DNA of 45,469 nucleotides. Origin: Gemella haemolysans. Lineage in GTDB: Bacteria; Bacillota; Bacilli; Staphylococcales; Gemellaceae. Of the stretch, positions 1 through 7,583 are shown piece after piece; the stretch's first letter is position 1; each line of letters starts with the position of its first letter. The DNA is taken from positions 1,854 through 47,322 of the forward strand of contig NZ_KQ959995.1 of the NCBI RefSeq assembly GCF_001553035.1, written 5' to 3'. The notes below the pieces were generated by a model. The model made no database searches and was not told where the DNA came from. It was given only the letters and a program-made list of their open reading frames with translations. Made by a program: the position numbers and the translations under genes.

Positions 1-511
1 CAAGAATTTAATCCTGCTGAGCCTAATATGGTTTGGGCTAGCGATTTTACTTATATAAAAGTAAATGGTGTTTGGTTTTATTTGTGTATAATTATGGATT
101 TATTTTTCTAGAAAAATTATATCGTGGAATATTTCTAATAAATCTGATTCTAACCTTATTATGAGTACATTTAACAACGCTTATAATAAAAGAAATTCTC
201 CTACTGGTTTTATGTTTCACACTGACCGTGGTACTCAGTATACAGCAGTTCCCTTTAGAAAGCTCCTGGATAAATTTAATGTAGTTCAATCTTTTTCTAA
301 AAAAGGATATCCTTTCGATAATGCTTGTTGTGAGTCGTTCTTTAAATATCTGAAGAAAGAGGAGTGCAATAGAAAAAATTATCACTCAATTAGAGAATTA
401 AAACTTTCTTTATTCGAGTATATTGAGGTATTTTACAATCTTAAAAGATCACACTATTCGTTAGGACTTATGGCATCTAACGAGAAAGAATTAGTATTTT
501 ATGAACATTAA
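1..511 (+). pseudogene. IS3-family transposase (OrfB, integrase core), frameshifted and partial
   Basis: Frame 1 reads NMVWASDFTYIKVNGVWF and runs to a stop at 109-111. The continuation SRKIISWNISNKSD starts at 107 in frame 2, so one extra T in the T run at 103-107 breaks the gene. The catalytic residues of the rve/DDE domain can be seen: Asp in ASDFTYI, Asp in HTDRGTQYT and Glu in NACCESFFKYLKKEE, followed by the usual C-terminal segment. IS3 OrfB cuts and joins DNA during transposition. With its 5' part outside the window and a frameshift in the core, this copy should be inactive unless slippage on the T run restores it. Confidence 0.85.
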
Positions 512-623
512 AAATTTATTTTATACTGAGCCTCTGTTGATACGGTTCTTAATGTGGGAAAAGTGGCACTGCCACATTTTTCTCACAGGATACCACATCT
601 GCTACTCAGTATAAAATAAATTT
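512..623. repeat. 19-bp perfect inverted repeat with a nested hairpin
   Basis: Left arm 512-530 (AAATTTATTTTATACTGAG) is perfectly complementary to right arm 605-623. The 74-base loop holds a second imperfect hairpin built from GTGGGAAAAG and TGGCA against TGCCA and TTTTTCTCAC. It starts right after the transposase stop. It could be the transcription terminator of the insertion sequence or a terminal structure used in transposition. Confidence 0.6.
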
Positions 624-682
624 CATTTAAGTTTTTTAACTAATTTTCGTATTTTCATGTCTATTTACTTGACTATAGTCCA

Positions 683-1022
683 TTTTAATTCTTCTATTTC
701 TGAAATGTCTTTTTCTCTCTTTGGAACTATCATTGGTTCGAATGTAGAATTTCTATCTTGTAGAACAGCTATTTCTAGATCTCCATAATTACTTTGAACT
801 CTTTTTGCTTTGTATCCATTCCTATAGTTTTCTTTATCTCCATGCCCATACTTTTCATACCCTAAGTGATTATTAATTTCTGCTTGTAGTAGCTCTTCTA
901 TCGTACTACTCAGTAAACCCTTTAAGGCATTTTGTATATCAGCTATACTTTCTACTCCGTATTCTGATACTAACTGTTTTATTAATTCTATTTTTTGGAT
1001 CTCTTTTTATTCTTCTTGTCAT
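683..1022 (-). pseudogene. IS256/Mutator-family transposase, N-terminal fragment
   Basis: Starting from ATG at 1022-1020 the minus strand gives MTRRIKRDPK, then a shift of one base in an A run is needed to continue as IELIKQLVSEYGVES, ADIQNALKGLLSSTIEELLQ, INNHLGYEKYGHGDKENYRN and YGDLEIAVLQDRNSTFEPM. This is the typical N-terminal region of IS256-family transposases, including the HLGYEKY stretch and the DRN-x-FEP motif before the catalytic domain. The reading stops after DISEIEELK, where the IS3-like end begins. The catalytic residues are missing, so it is a dead remnant. Confidence 0.75.
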
Positions 1023-1092
1023 TTTTTTACCCTACCTAGTTAATTTTAGTTTAACATAGGAAGGAGGGAACAGATTTTTTTTCACAGGCTCC
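683..1092 (-). mobile_element. Left portion of an IS256-family insertion sequence
   Basis: On the minus strand this contains a candidate terminal sequence (GGAGCCTGTGAAAAAA, near 1092-1077), a short leader and the first third of a Mutator/IS256-type transposase. The element appears cut at 683 by the IS3-family element, and its outer end at about 1092 appears inserted into a copy of the dispersed repeat: the repeat reads AATAAAC and then stops matching. Borders are inferred from where similarity changes. Confidence 0.5.
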
Positions 1093-1190
1093 AGTTTATT
1101 AGATATCTAAAAAGCTTTTATAAAGCGCATTTAGATATCAATAAACCATTGTGTCTATGAGTTCTCATGTACACTTTGTTAAAATTTGAA
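1093..1190 (-). repeat. Dispersed two-hairpin repeat, copy 1 (truncated)
   Basis: Read on the minus strand it matches the copies at 34368-34524 and 45415-45469: TTTAACAAAGTGTACATGAG, AACTCATAGAC, GGTTTATTGATATC and TAGATATCTAATAAAC. It stops matching at AATAAAC, where the putative IS256-family end begins, so the second module is missing. Confidence 0.75.
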
Positions 1191-1343
1191 TTTTTTGGGT
1201 CAGTCTCAGGAAGAGACGATATAGAAATTAAAATTTGTATTGATATTAAAATGGTTAAATTACAGAGATTCTGACTTTTTGAAATTCAGGAGGCAAAACA
1301 ATTCCTATATTATCTCTTATTTGCCCCCAATGATTTCTAAATA

Positions 1344-1352
1344 TGATATAAT
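1344..1352 (+). promoter_or_regulatory. Extended -10 promoter of tadA
   Basis: TGATATAAT (TG at 1344-1345, TATAAT at 1347-1352) forms an extended -10 box. No good -35 box is seen at 17 bases. Transcription would start near 1359, after the upstream in-frame TTG at 1356, which helps place the tadA start further in. Confidence 0.55.
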
Positions 1353-1388
1353 TAATTGAAAAAAGTATTTGTGGAAGGATGTAGTGAT

Positions 1389-1853
1389 GTGGAAAATCAT
1401 TCATATTATATGGAGTTGGCATTAGAAGAAGCGCGGAGAGCTTACGCTAAAGGAGAAGTCCCAATAGGAGCTGTGCTAGTTGTTGATGATAAGGTTATTG
1501 CGAAGGCTCATAATACTCGTGAAGAAAATCAACAGGCGTTGAATCATGCAGAGATGTTAGTTATTAAAGAAGGTTGCGAGAAGCAAGGTTTTTGGAGACT
1601 TGATAATAGTTTTTTGTATACTACTGTAGAGCCTTGTGTTATGTGCAGTGGCGCCATTGTTCAAGCTAGAGTTGAAAATGTTATTTATGGTGCGAGTGAC
1701 CCTAAATATGGTTGTTGTGGTAGTTGTATTGATTTGGTAGGTGAGAATAAATTTAATCATCAGGCTAAGGTTATCTCTGGGGTGCTTGAAGAAGAGTGCT
1801 CTATGCTGATGAAGAATTTTTTTAAAGAGTTAAGAGAGCGAAAAAAGAAATAA
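1389..1853 (+). CDS. tadA: tRNA-specific adenosine deaminase TadA
   Basis: Cytoplasmic zinc enzyme that converts adenosine 34 to inosine in the anticodon of tRNA-Arg(ACG), and is normally essential. The CDA-fold signature is complete: His53-Ala-Glu55 (zinc ligand and proton shuttle) and Pro82-Cys83-x-x-Cys86 (zinc ligands), with the usual helical C-terminus. I chose GTG at 1389 (154 residues) because GGAAGGAT at 1373-1380 is a well-spaced ribosome site and the protein then begins in the usual place; the longer frame from TTG at 1356 would start before the likely transcript start. It stands alone, with transposon debris upstream and a dispersed repeat downstream. Confidence 0.93.
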   Translation: MENHSYYMELALEEARRAYAKGEVPIGAVLVVDDKVIAKAHNTREENQQALNHAEMLVIKEGCEKQGFWRLDNSFLYTTVEPCVMCSGAIVQARVENVIYGASDPKYGCCGSCIDLVGENKFNHQAKVISGVLEEECSMLMKNFFKELRERKKK

Positions 1854-1887
1854 CGTTTTAATATATTAGGGTTAATACAAAGATCTT

Positions 1888-2027
1888 AAATTTTTTAAAA
1901 GTTTATATAAAACTCATAGATGCAAGGTTTTATTGATATATTAATTTGCTTAATAATAGCTTTTTGGATAACTAATAAACCACTGTGGAAAGTGGCTCGA
2001 CGAAATCAAGATTTATGAGTTACTCCC
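1888..2027 (+). repeat. Dispersed two-hairpin repeat, copy 2
   Basis: About 35 bases after tadA. It shares AACTCATAGA, GGTTTTATTGATAT, AGCTTTTTGGATA, TAATAAACCACTG, GGAAAGTGGCT and GAGTTACTCCC with the 34368-34524 copy. The second module lacks an internal piece of about 16 bases. Same orientation as tadA, so it will be transcribed if tadA reads through. Confidence 0.75.
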
Positions 2028-2062
2028 GTATAAAATAATAAAAAATATTAATATATAAATAT

Positions 2063-2110
2063 AATGACGATAAAAATATTCTGAAGAAATCTGTCGTCAT
2101 TTTTTGTTTT
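2063..2110 (+). terminator. Rho-independent terminator
   Basis: AATGACGA (2063-2070) pairs with TCGTCATT (2094-2101) and is followed by a T-rich tail. It would end transcription from tadA before the next gene. Confidence 0.6.
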
Positions 2111-2226
2111 AAAATAGCGGAATGAAATCGGTAATTAGTTAATAAAAATAAAGTTTTGAAGAAAACTGAAAAAAATGAAATTTTCTAATATTTTAGCTGT
2201 TTTAGCTATCAATATTGAAGGAAATT

Positions 2227-2235
2227 TGATACAAT
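2227..2235 (+). promoter_or_regulatory. Extended -10 promoter upstream of the rlmA-like gene
   Basis: TGATACAAT at 2227-2235 is an extended -10 element about 28 bases before the start codon. The -35 region is weak. Confidence 0.45.
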
Positions 2236-2262
2236 AAACTTAGAAAGTATAGAGGTGTTTTA

Positions 2263-3078
2263 ATGAAAATAGAGAATGTAATAAAGAAGTTTAATCAAGA
2301 AAAAATATACCTTTGTCCAAAATGTTTATCAGAATCTTGTATAGAGAATATTAGTTTGGTTTGTAGTAATAATCATCGTTATGATTTTTCTAAAAAAGGA
2401 TATATTCATTTAATAAATAATTATAAACCTACAAAATATAGTGAAGAGCTGTTTAGAGCTCGTAGTGAAGTTTTTGGTAATGATTTTTATGCGAATATTT
2501 TAAAAAATATCCAAAGTTTAGTTGAAAAATATGCTAAAGGTATTGTACTGGATATTGGATGTGGAGAGGGTTATTACATCAAGAAGTTAAAGACGATATT
2601 TCCCGAGAAATATTTTTATGGTCTAGACAATAGTAAGGATGCGATAGAACTAGCTGTTAAAGAGGATAAATTGAATCCATATATGGTTGCTAACCTAGCT
2701 AATCTTCCGTTCAAAGATGGCAGTGTTTCGTGTATCTTGAATATATTAACACCGGCGAATTATGAAGAGTTTTTCAGAGTGCTTGGAGATGAAGGGTATT
2801 TGATTAAGGTTATTCCGAATGCTAATTATCTAAGGGAGATTAGAGAGTTGGTTGGTGGTAAGGAATATACGAATAGTGATACTGTAAGTCTAATCGAGGA
2901 GAATTGTATTATCGTGGAGAGGATAACGGTAAGTGATACATTTGAATTAACACAGATGCAGGCAGCAAGTTTTCTAAAGATGACACCTTTGACATTTTCT
3001 AAAGTAATCACAGACGCTGATATAGATAAACTAAAAGAAATTACGATAGATTTGGAGCTTTTAGTTTGTAAAAGGTAA
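2263..3078 (+). CDS. rlmA: 23S rRNA (guanine-N1)-methyltransferase, RlmA family
   Basis: Predicted SAM-dependent methyltransferase that modifies a guanine in hairpin 35 of 23S rRNA (G745 in the RlmA(I) type, G748 in the Gram-positive RlmA(II)/TlrB type). The N-terminal zinc site is visible as Cys18-x2-Cys21, Cys34 and His38, followed by the family-typical YDFSKKGYIHLI. The SAM-binding motif VLDIGCGEG is at residues 95-103. Length 271 fits the family. ATG at 2263 is preceded by an AGAGGTG ribosome site. The context points to the Gram-positive type, but the target nucleotide cannot be read from sequence. Confidence 0.85.
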   Translation: MKIENVIKKFNQEKIYLCPKCLSESCIENISLVCSNNHRYDFSKKGYIHLINNYKPTKYSEELFRARSEVFGNDFYANILKNIQSLVEKYAKGIVLDIGCGEGYYIKKLKTIFPEKYFYGLDNSKDAIELAVKEDKLNPYMVANLANLPFKDGSVSCILNILTPANYEEFFRVLGDEGYLIKVIPNANYLREIRELVGGKEYTNSDTVSLIEENCIIVERITVSDTFELTQMQAASFLKMTPLTFSKVITDADIDKLKEITIDLELLVCKR

Positions 3079-3120
3079 TATAAGTTTGATAAAGGGGAAA
3101 ATTATGAAGGAGGAGATATT

Positions 3121-3399
3121 ATGAACGCAAGTAAATACGATCATGTAGTAGAGGTAAAAAAACATGCTAAGGTACCTTGGTATAAAAGATGTCTTGACTT
3201 TTCTTTAGAAGAGGATATGGACTTTATGCAAGGGATGTATGACAGACAGAAAAACTTTTATCTATGTGAGAAGGGGAGTAAGATTTACTTAGTAGACAGT
3301 GATAATCATGAAAATGAGATTACGTGGATAGATCTTACGAATTTTATAGAAGTAGAAGTTGATGATTCTGTGTATAGAAAATATAGGTATTTAAAATAA
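3121..3399 (+). CDS. Small acidic protein of unknown function
   Basis: A 92-residue soluble protein with no signal peptide or membrane helix. The start is well supported by AAGGAGGAG a few bases upstream of ATG at 3121. It has many aromatic and acidic residues (for example VPWYKRCLDFSLEEDMDFM and EITWIDLTNFIEVEVDD), and two Cys without a metal-like pattern. I do not recognise the family. It sits 42 bases after rlmA and 70 bases before coiA on the same strand, so it may share their transcript. Codon use is like its neighbours. Confidence 0.75.
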   Translation: MNASKYDHVVEVKKHAKVPWYKRCLDFSLEEDMDFMQGMYDRQKNFYLCEKGSKIYLVDSDNHENEITWIDLTNFIEVEVDDSVYRKYRYLK

Positions 3400-3469
3400 A
3401 TTGACAATTGAATAAGAGGCGTTAGAAGTAGTTTGTAAGTGTAGTACAGAAAAAAAGAGGAGAAATATT

Positions 3470-4519
3470 ATGTACGTGGCATACGATAGTAAAGATGAAG
3501 TTTTTAATGCATTGGATAAGGATATAGAAAAGGATAAGGAGTATCATTGTCCGATATGTGGGGGAAAAGTAATTTTCAAAAAGGGAGTGAAGATTCAATC
3601 GCATTTTGCTCATGCTAAAAATTGCTCTTGTGAGTTTGAAACTTATAAGAAGGAGAGTAGTGAGCATCTAGAAGCGAAGAAAGATCTTTACGAACATTTT
3701 AAAAAAAAATATCGTAATGTGGAAGTCGAACATATTTTTAAAACAGGGGAAAATAATGATATTCAAATAGCGGATGTGTTTATTAAAGATAATAGCATAG
3801 CTTTTGAGTATCAAAGATCAGTTATTCCTTTTGATCTTATTAAAGCTAGAACAAGAGGATATATGAAAGCTGGATTGAAGTTAATCTGGTTAATTGATAC
3901 AAACAAATTTATAAAAGAATTAAAAAGTTATGATGGTATAAGTTATATTAGATATTCGCCATTTGTGGATAATTTTTTGAATTATTATCAAGGGAAAGTG
4001 TTCTTTTATGGGTGGGATAATACAAATAAAAAATTTGAATTCTATCAAATCTGGGCGCATAATCTAAAAAAACGTAACGCTGTTTGTATAAAAACTTCAT
4101 TAAGTATTGATGAGTTTGATGTGCCGCTTGATTTGAAATTACTCGATAAAGATTTAACGTCGAAGTTATATCCATCAGATGTTGAAAATTATGTCTACGA
4201 ACAAATTAAATTCGATAAAACTGTAAAAAATAAAGTTTTAAGCATGTTTTATAATCAGCATATAGAGTTGAATAATATTCCTGAAGTAATTGGTGTTAAC
4301 ATGTTAGAACAGGTACTTATTAGAACGCCGCTTGTCTATTGGCAAGGATTAATGTATAGATTCTATAAAGAAGGTAAAAGTTATTCTGAGCTTATAAGAA
4401 TAATGAGTAATATTATAGAATTTAAAGATAGTATTTATATTAACAATGTTCAACAAGGGGAAATTTTCTTAAAAGTATTCAAAGCGTATTATGCTTTATT
4501 AGTAGAAAATGATAAGTAA
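3470..4519 (+). CDS. coiA: Competence protein CoiA family (nuclease-like)
   Basis: CoiA is a competence-induced protein of Firmicutes needed for recombination of incoming DNA during transformation. The N-terminus has a zinc-finger-like pattern, Cys27-Pro-x-Cys30 and His45-Phe-Ala-His48. The following segment has a nuclease-like signature, Asp102 and Glu113-x-Gln115 (in IAFEYQRS), compatible with the restriction-endonuclease-like core assigned to CoiA. Length 349 fits. The start has AGAGGAGAA upstream. It lies only 12 bases before dprA, another transformation gene, so the pair is probably co-transcribed. No competence box (ComX/SigH type) could be identified in front of it. Confidence 0.85.
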   Translation: MYVAYDSKDEVFNALDKDIEKDKEYHCPICGGKVIFKKGVKIQSHFAHAKNCSCEFETYKKESSEHLEAKKDLYEHFKKKYRNVEVEHIFKTGENNDIQIADVFIKDNSIAFEYQRSVIPFDLIKARTRGYMKAGLKLIWLIDTNKFIKELKSYDGISYIRYSPFVDNFLNYYQGKVFFYGWDNTNKKFEFYQIWAHNLKKRNAVCIKTSLSIDEFDVPLDLKLLDKDLTSKLYPSDVENYVYEQIKFDKTVKNKVLSMFYNQHIELNNIPEVIGVNMLEQVLIRTPLVYWQGLMYRFYKEGKSYSELIRIMSNIIEFKDSIYINNVQQGEIFLKVFKAYYALLVENDK

Positions 4520-4531
4520 GAGGACAAAATT

Positions 4532-5422
4532 ATGGGGGAGTACATTGAGAGTTTTACAGATGAACAAAAAAGGGTGTTGCTTTCTTTAATAACTATAGAG
4601 AAAGTTACAACTTTAAAGATGCATAGGGTGTTTAAAGATTTAAATGGCATAGAGAAGATTTTGGATTTATCTATACCGGAGTTATCTGTGTATTTTGGAG
4701 ATAATGCTGAGGAAATCTATACCAAACTTCATAATAATATGGACTTTGATTTCGAGAGTTATTTTGAATTTTATAATGTGAACTATATGTTTTGTGATGA
4801 TGTTCATTATCCTAAGGAACTTTTTAGGGTTTATGATTATCCGTATGTTATCTTTTATAGAGGTAATAAAGATCTGCTACTGTTTAGGAGAAAGATTTCT
4901 ATAGTAGGTAGTAGAAATAATACCTCGTATTCGAAAGAAGCTCTCGATAGTATAGTGCCGTATTTAGTGATGAATAATTTTGTGATAGTAAGTGGTCTTG
5001 CGATTGGGGTTGATAGCCTTGCTCATGAGGGGGCTTTAAAAAGTAAAGGATACACTATAGGTGTAATAGCTCATGGGCACAATATTATTTATCCAGAACA
5101 AAGTTATAAGCTCTATAAGGAGTTAGAACGAAACCATCTTATTATATCTGAGTATTTTCCTACTTCGCCTATAAGGAAATATAAGTTTTTAGAACGAAAT
5201 AGGCTTGTTGCTGGGTTGTCATGTGCTCTTTTAGTGACGGAAGCGGCAAAGAGAAGTGGAACGCAAAGGACGGTGGATTTCGCTTTAGATGTAGGTTCTG
5301 ATGTATTCTGCCTACCGGGAAAATTTGGCGATAAGATGAGTTATGCAATGAACGAGTACATTAAAGAGGGGGCGATACTTGTAAATAAATTAGAGGATTT
5401 TGGTAATGAATTAGGATTCTAG
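4532..5422 (+). CDS. dprA: DNA-processing protein DprA (Smf)
   Basis: Cytoplasmic single-strand DNA-binding protein that protects incoming DNA and loads RecA during natural transformation. The Rossmann-like core is complete: GSRN at 126-129, SGLAIGVDSLAH at 154-165, YPEQS, SEYFP, ERNR at 221-224, EAAKRSGT at 237-244 and LPG at 261-263. The N-terminal region of about 100 residues looks like the family's helical domain. At 296 residues there is no room for a C-terminal winged-helix domain. Next to coiA. In many Firmicutes topA follows dprA, but not here. Confidence 0.93.
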   Translation: MGEYIESFTDEQKRVLLSLITIEKVTTLKMHRVFKDLNGIEKILDLSIPELSVYFGDNAEEIYTKLHNNMDFDFESYFEFYNVNYMFCDDVHYPKELFRVYDYPYVIFYRGNKDLLLFRRKISIVGSRNNTSYSKEALDSIVPYLVMNNFVIVSGLAIGVDSLAHEGALKSKGYTIGVIAHGHNIIYPEQSYKLYKELERNHLIISEYFPTSPIRKYKFLERNRLVAGLSCALLVTEAAKRSGTQRTVDFALDVGSDVFCLPGKFGDKMSYAMNEYIKEGAILVNKLEDFGNELGF

Positions 5423-5448
5423 TGTAGATATTTGAAAGGATGATTATA

Positions 5449-6123
5449 ATGACAGATATCTTATTTATTAATCCACTAGGTTGGGATAGATATATTTGGG
5501 CGAGAGTCTTAGAAAATATGCCAGACCAAACTTTTGATTTTATTGAATTTACCGAAGAGAGTTTTAAATCTATATCAAAAAAAGAAATTGAGCAGGTACT
5601 TTTAAATAAAATGACAAGAGTAAGAAGAGGAGGTTATATTATAACTGCTTCTTATGGTACGGTCGTTTTACTTAATGGTTTAGAGATTTTTAGTGAATAC
5701 CTTGATGGTGTTAATTTAATTATCATTGAGGGCTTAGAACCTATACCTCCTGAATCGGTGTTAAAAACATATTTTGAACCAGAGATAAAGTTCACTAGTA
5801 AAGAAGAATATCTATCAAAGACACTTAGTGTAGAAGAGATGAAAGACGAGTTTTTGGTGGAGTTAATCCTAAGAAAACTCAGAAAAGAAGGTAGTGAATA
5901 TATGGTGAGGCCGAACTCGCAAACAGAGTATGATTATTTATCTTTGTATGCGGGGGTAGATAATTTAGAACTATTAAAAAGAAGTAGGAATGTATTTAAT
6001 AAACTTACGGTTTTTTCTTACTTTAAGTTAATAGGGATGAATTATACACAAATAGAGGAGTCAGATCATCTTCTTATGGTAACTAAACCAAAGATGATCT
6101 TGGATATATTATTAGGGAAATAG
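5449..6123 (+). CDS. Uncharacterised protein, possibly alpha/beta-hydrolase-like
   Basis: Starts at ATG 5449, preceded by GAAAGGA with 8-base spacing; the in-frame ATG at 5440 overlaps that site, so it is less likely. The 224-residue protein begins with a beta-strand-like DILFINPLGWDRYIW, has a possible nucleophile elbow ITASYG with Ser68, and ends with ESDHLLMVTKP, where His207 would be the catalytic histidine of an alpha/beta hydrolase. The classical G-x-S-x-G is not perfect (A-S-Y-G), so function is uncertain. It lies 26 bases after dprA on the same strand, which may link it to the competence transcript. Confidence 0.7.
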   Translation: MTDILFINPLGWDRYIWARVLENMPDQTFDFIEFTEESFKSISKKEIEQVLLNKMTRVRRGGYIITASYGTVVLLNGLEIFSEYLDGVNLIIIEGLEPIPPESVLKTYFEPEIKFTSKEEYLSKTLSVEEMKDEFLVELILRKLRKEGSEYMVRPNSQTEYDYLSLYAGVDNLELLKRSRNVFNKLTVFSYFKLIGMNYTQIEESDHLLMVTKPKMILDILLGK

Positions 6124-6207
6124 AAAATTATGATAAATTTTATAATGGAAAATTCGATAATGTGTAAGAGGAGCACATTATTGTTGCGATATAAAATAAT
6201 TATATAA

Positions 6208-6250
6208 AACAAGTAGTTAATTGAAATATTATTAACTACTTGTTATTATA
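6208..6250. terminator. Perfect 14-bp hairpin between the dprA group and capA
   Basis: AACAAGTAGTTAAT (6208-6221) pairs fully with ATTAACTACTTGTT (6231-6244) across a 9-base loop. The tail is AT-rich rather than a clean T run. It is likely the end of the coiA-dprA transcript. Confidence 0.55.
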
Positions 6251-6286
6251 TCTATATATAATATTTAATAAGGAGGAAATAAGATA

Positions 6287-7465
6287 TTGAGAAAAATATT
6301 AGTTTATATGCTGGGATTGCTAAGTATTAGCGGTATTATTTTTTCATGTATTTATTTTTTAACAGCATCTGATAAAGAAGGAGGAATATTAAAGAAAGAT
6401 AGTGACTCAAGTATAAAAACTGCACGAGTAGTAGCTAATGGAGATATTCTTATTCACGATGCTTTGTATTATACTGCTAAAAAGGGAGATGGAAGTTATG
6501 ATTTTAATCCGTTTTTTGAATATGTTAAACCGTGGATAGAAGGAGCTGACCTGGCGATAGGTGATTTCGAAGGTACTATTAGTGATCGTTCTCCGTTAGG
6601 AGGGTATCCGTTATTTAATGCTCCTGTGCAAATTGCAGACACTATGAAAGATGTAGGGTATGATGTTGTCGATTTAGCTCATAATCATATACTAGATACA
6701 GGTTTATATGGATTGAAATATACGGATAAGGTCTTTAAAGAAAGAGGTTTAGAAACTGTTGGAGTTCATGCAGATAAAAATCGTTCAGAAGATAAAATTC
6801 TTATAAAAGAAGTTAATGGAATCAAAATAGCAATACTAGCCTATGCGTATGGTTATAATGGAATGGATGCAAATCTTACAATGCAGGAAAGAAACAATCA
6901 TTTATCGGATCTTGATGAGGAGAAGATGAAAGAAGAGATAGAGAGAGCTGAGAAGGAAGCCGATATTACAGTAGTAATGCCTCAAATGGGGATAGAGTAT
7001 AAGATGGAACCTACAGAAGAACAGAAAGTCCTTTATCACAAAATGATTGAATGGGGTGCTGATGTAGTATTTGGAGGACATCCTCATGTTATAGAACCTG
7101 CTGAGACTGTGGAAAAAGATGGAGATAAGAAATTTATTATATATTCTATGGGTAATTTTGTTTCTAATCAACGTATGGAAAGAATGGAGAATAAGTGGCC
7201 TGAGAGAGGTTTACTGATGGATGTTACATTTGAAAAAACAAACGATAAAACAACTGTTAAAACTGTAAAAGCTCATCCAACACTAGTTTATTCTAAACTT
7301 AACGGTAGAGATATAAATGGAATTCCATTATATGACTATAAAATTATGGTGTTAGAGGATTTTATCGAAGGTGGAAAATATCGAGATAAACTAGATGGGG
7401 ATATGAAAGATAAAGTGGATACTTCATATAAAGAAATAATGGAACTTGTTGATTTAAAATGGTAA
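6287..7465 (+). CDS. CapA-family metallophosphatase, membrane-anchored
   Basis: CapA/PgsA-type proteins belong to the calcineurin-like phosphoesterase superfamily and are linked to poly-gamma-glutamate or capsule export. The start is TTG at 6287 with AAGGAGGAAAT upstream. Residues 4-25 form an N-terminal membrane anchor, so the catalytic domain is outside. Motifs: NGDILIHD (Asp53), GDFEG (92-96), AHNH (131-134), GGHPHV (263-268) and YSMGNFVSNQ. At 232-237 the sequence is PQMGIE, where many family members have a His-Trp-Gly core, so one usual His appears replaced by Gln. No other capsule genes are adjacent, so the substrate is unknown. Length 392 is normal. Confidence 0.85.
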   Translation: MRKILVYMLGLLSISGIIFSCIYFLTASDKEGGILKKDSDSSIKTARVVANGDILIHDALYYTAKKGDGSYDFNPFFEYVKPWIEGADLAIGDFEGTISDRSPLGGYPLFNAPVQIADTMKDVGYDVVDLAHNHILDTGLYGLKYTDKVFKERGLETVGVHADKNRSEDKILIKEVNGIKIAILAYAYGYNGMDANLTMQERNNHLSDLDEEKMKEEIERAEKEADITVVMPQMGIEYKMEPTEEQKVLYHKMIEWGADVVFGGHPHVIEPAETVEKDGDKKFIIYSMGNFVSNQRMERMENKWPERGLLMDVTFEKTNDKTTVKTVKAHPTLVYSKLNGRDINGIPLYDYKIMVLEDFIEGGKYRDKLDGDMKDKVDTSYKEIMELVDLKW

Positions 7466-7520
7466 TTAATAGTAATTTGAATGTATAATAAAAGTCTAAA
7501 GTTTTAATGAGCTCTTTTAT

Positions 7521-7549
7521 TTGATAATAATTCTCAAGTGTAGTAAAAT
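7521..7549 (+). promoter_or_regulatory. SigA-type promoter of the nitroreductase gene
   Basis: TTGATA (7521-7526) and TAAAAT (7544-7549) are separated by 17 bases, about 35 bases before the start codon. Confidence 0.6.
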
Positions 7550-7583
7550 AATCAAGTTAATTACGTATAGAAGGAGAAGATAA

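Larger units (their letters stand above)
1..682 (+). mobile_element. 3' part of an IS3-family (IS150-like) insertion sequence
   Basis: The stretch holds the C-terminal half of an IS3-family DDE transposase followed by about 170 bases of non-coding DNA with a strong inverted repeat. The right end is placed near 682 because the plus strand there reads GACTATAGTCCA, ending in CA as IS3-family right ends do, and because the reading frame of an IS256-type transposase begins immediately beyond it. The left end lies outside the window. The exact right border is inference; a second copy of the element would settle it. Confidence 0.55.

Noticed and set aside
92-385. 97-codon open frame on the minus strand
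   Set aside because: It is opposite the IS3 transposase reading frame and has no ribosome site; a shadow.
5440-5448. Start of the hydrolase-like gene at ATG 5440
   Set aside because: That ATG overlaps the GAAAGGA ribosome site that serves ATG 5449.
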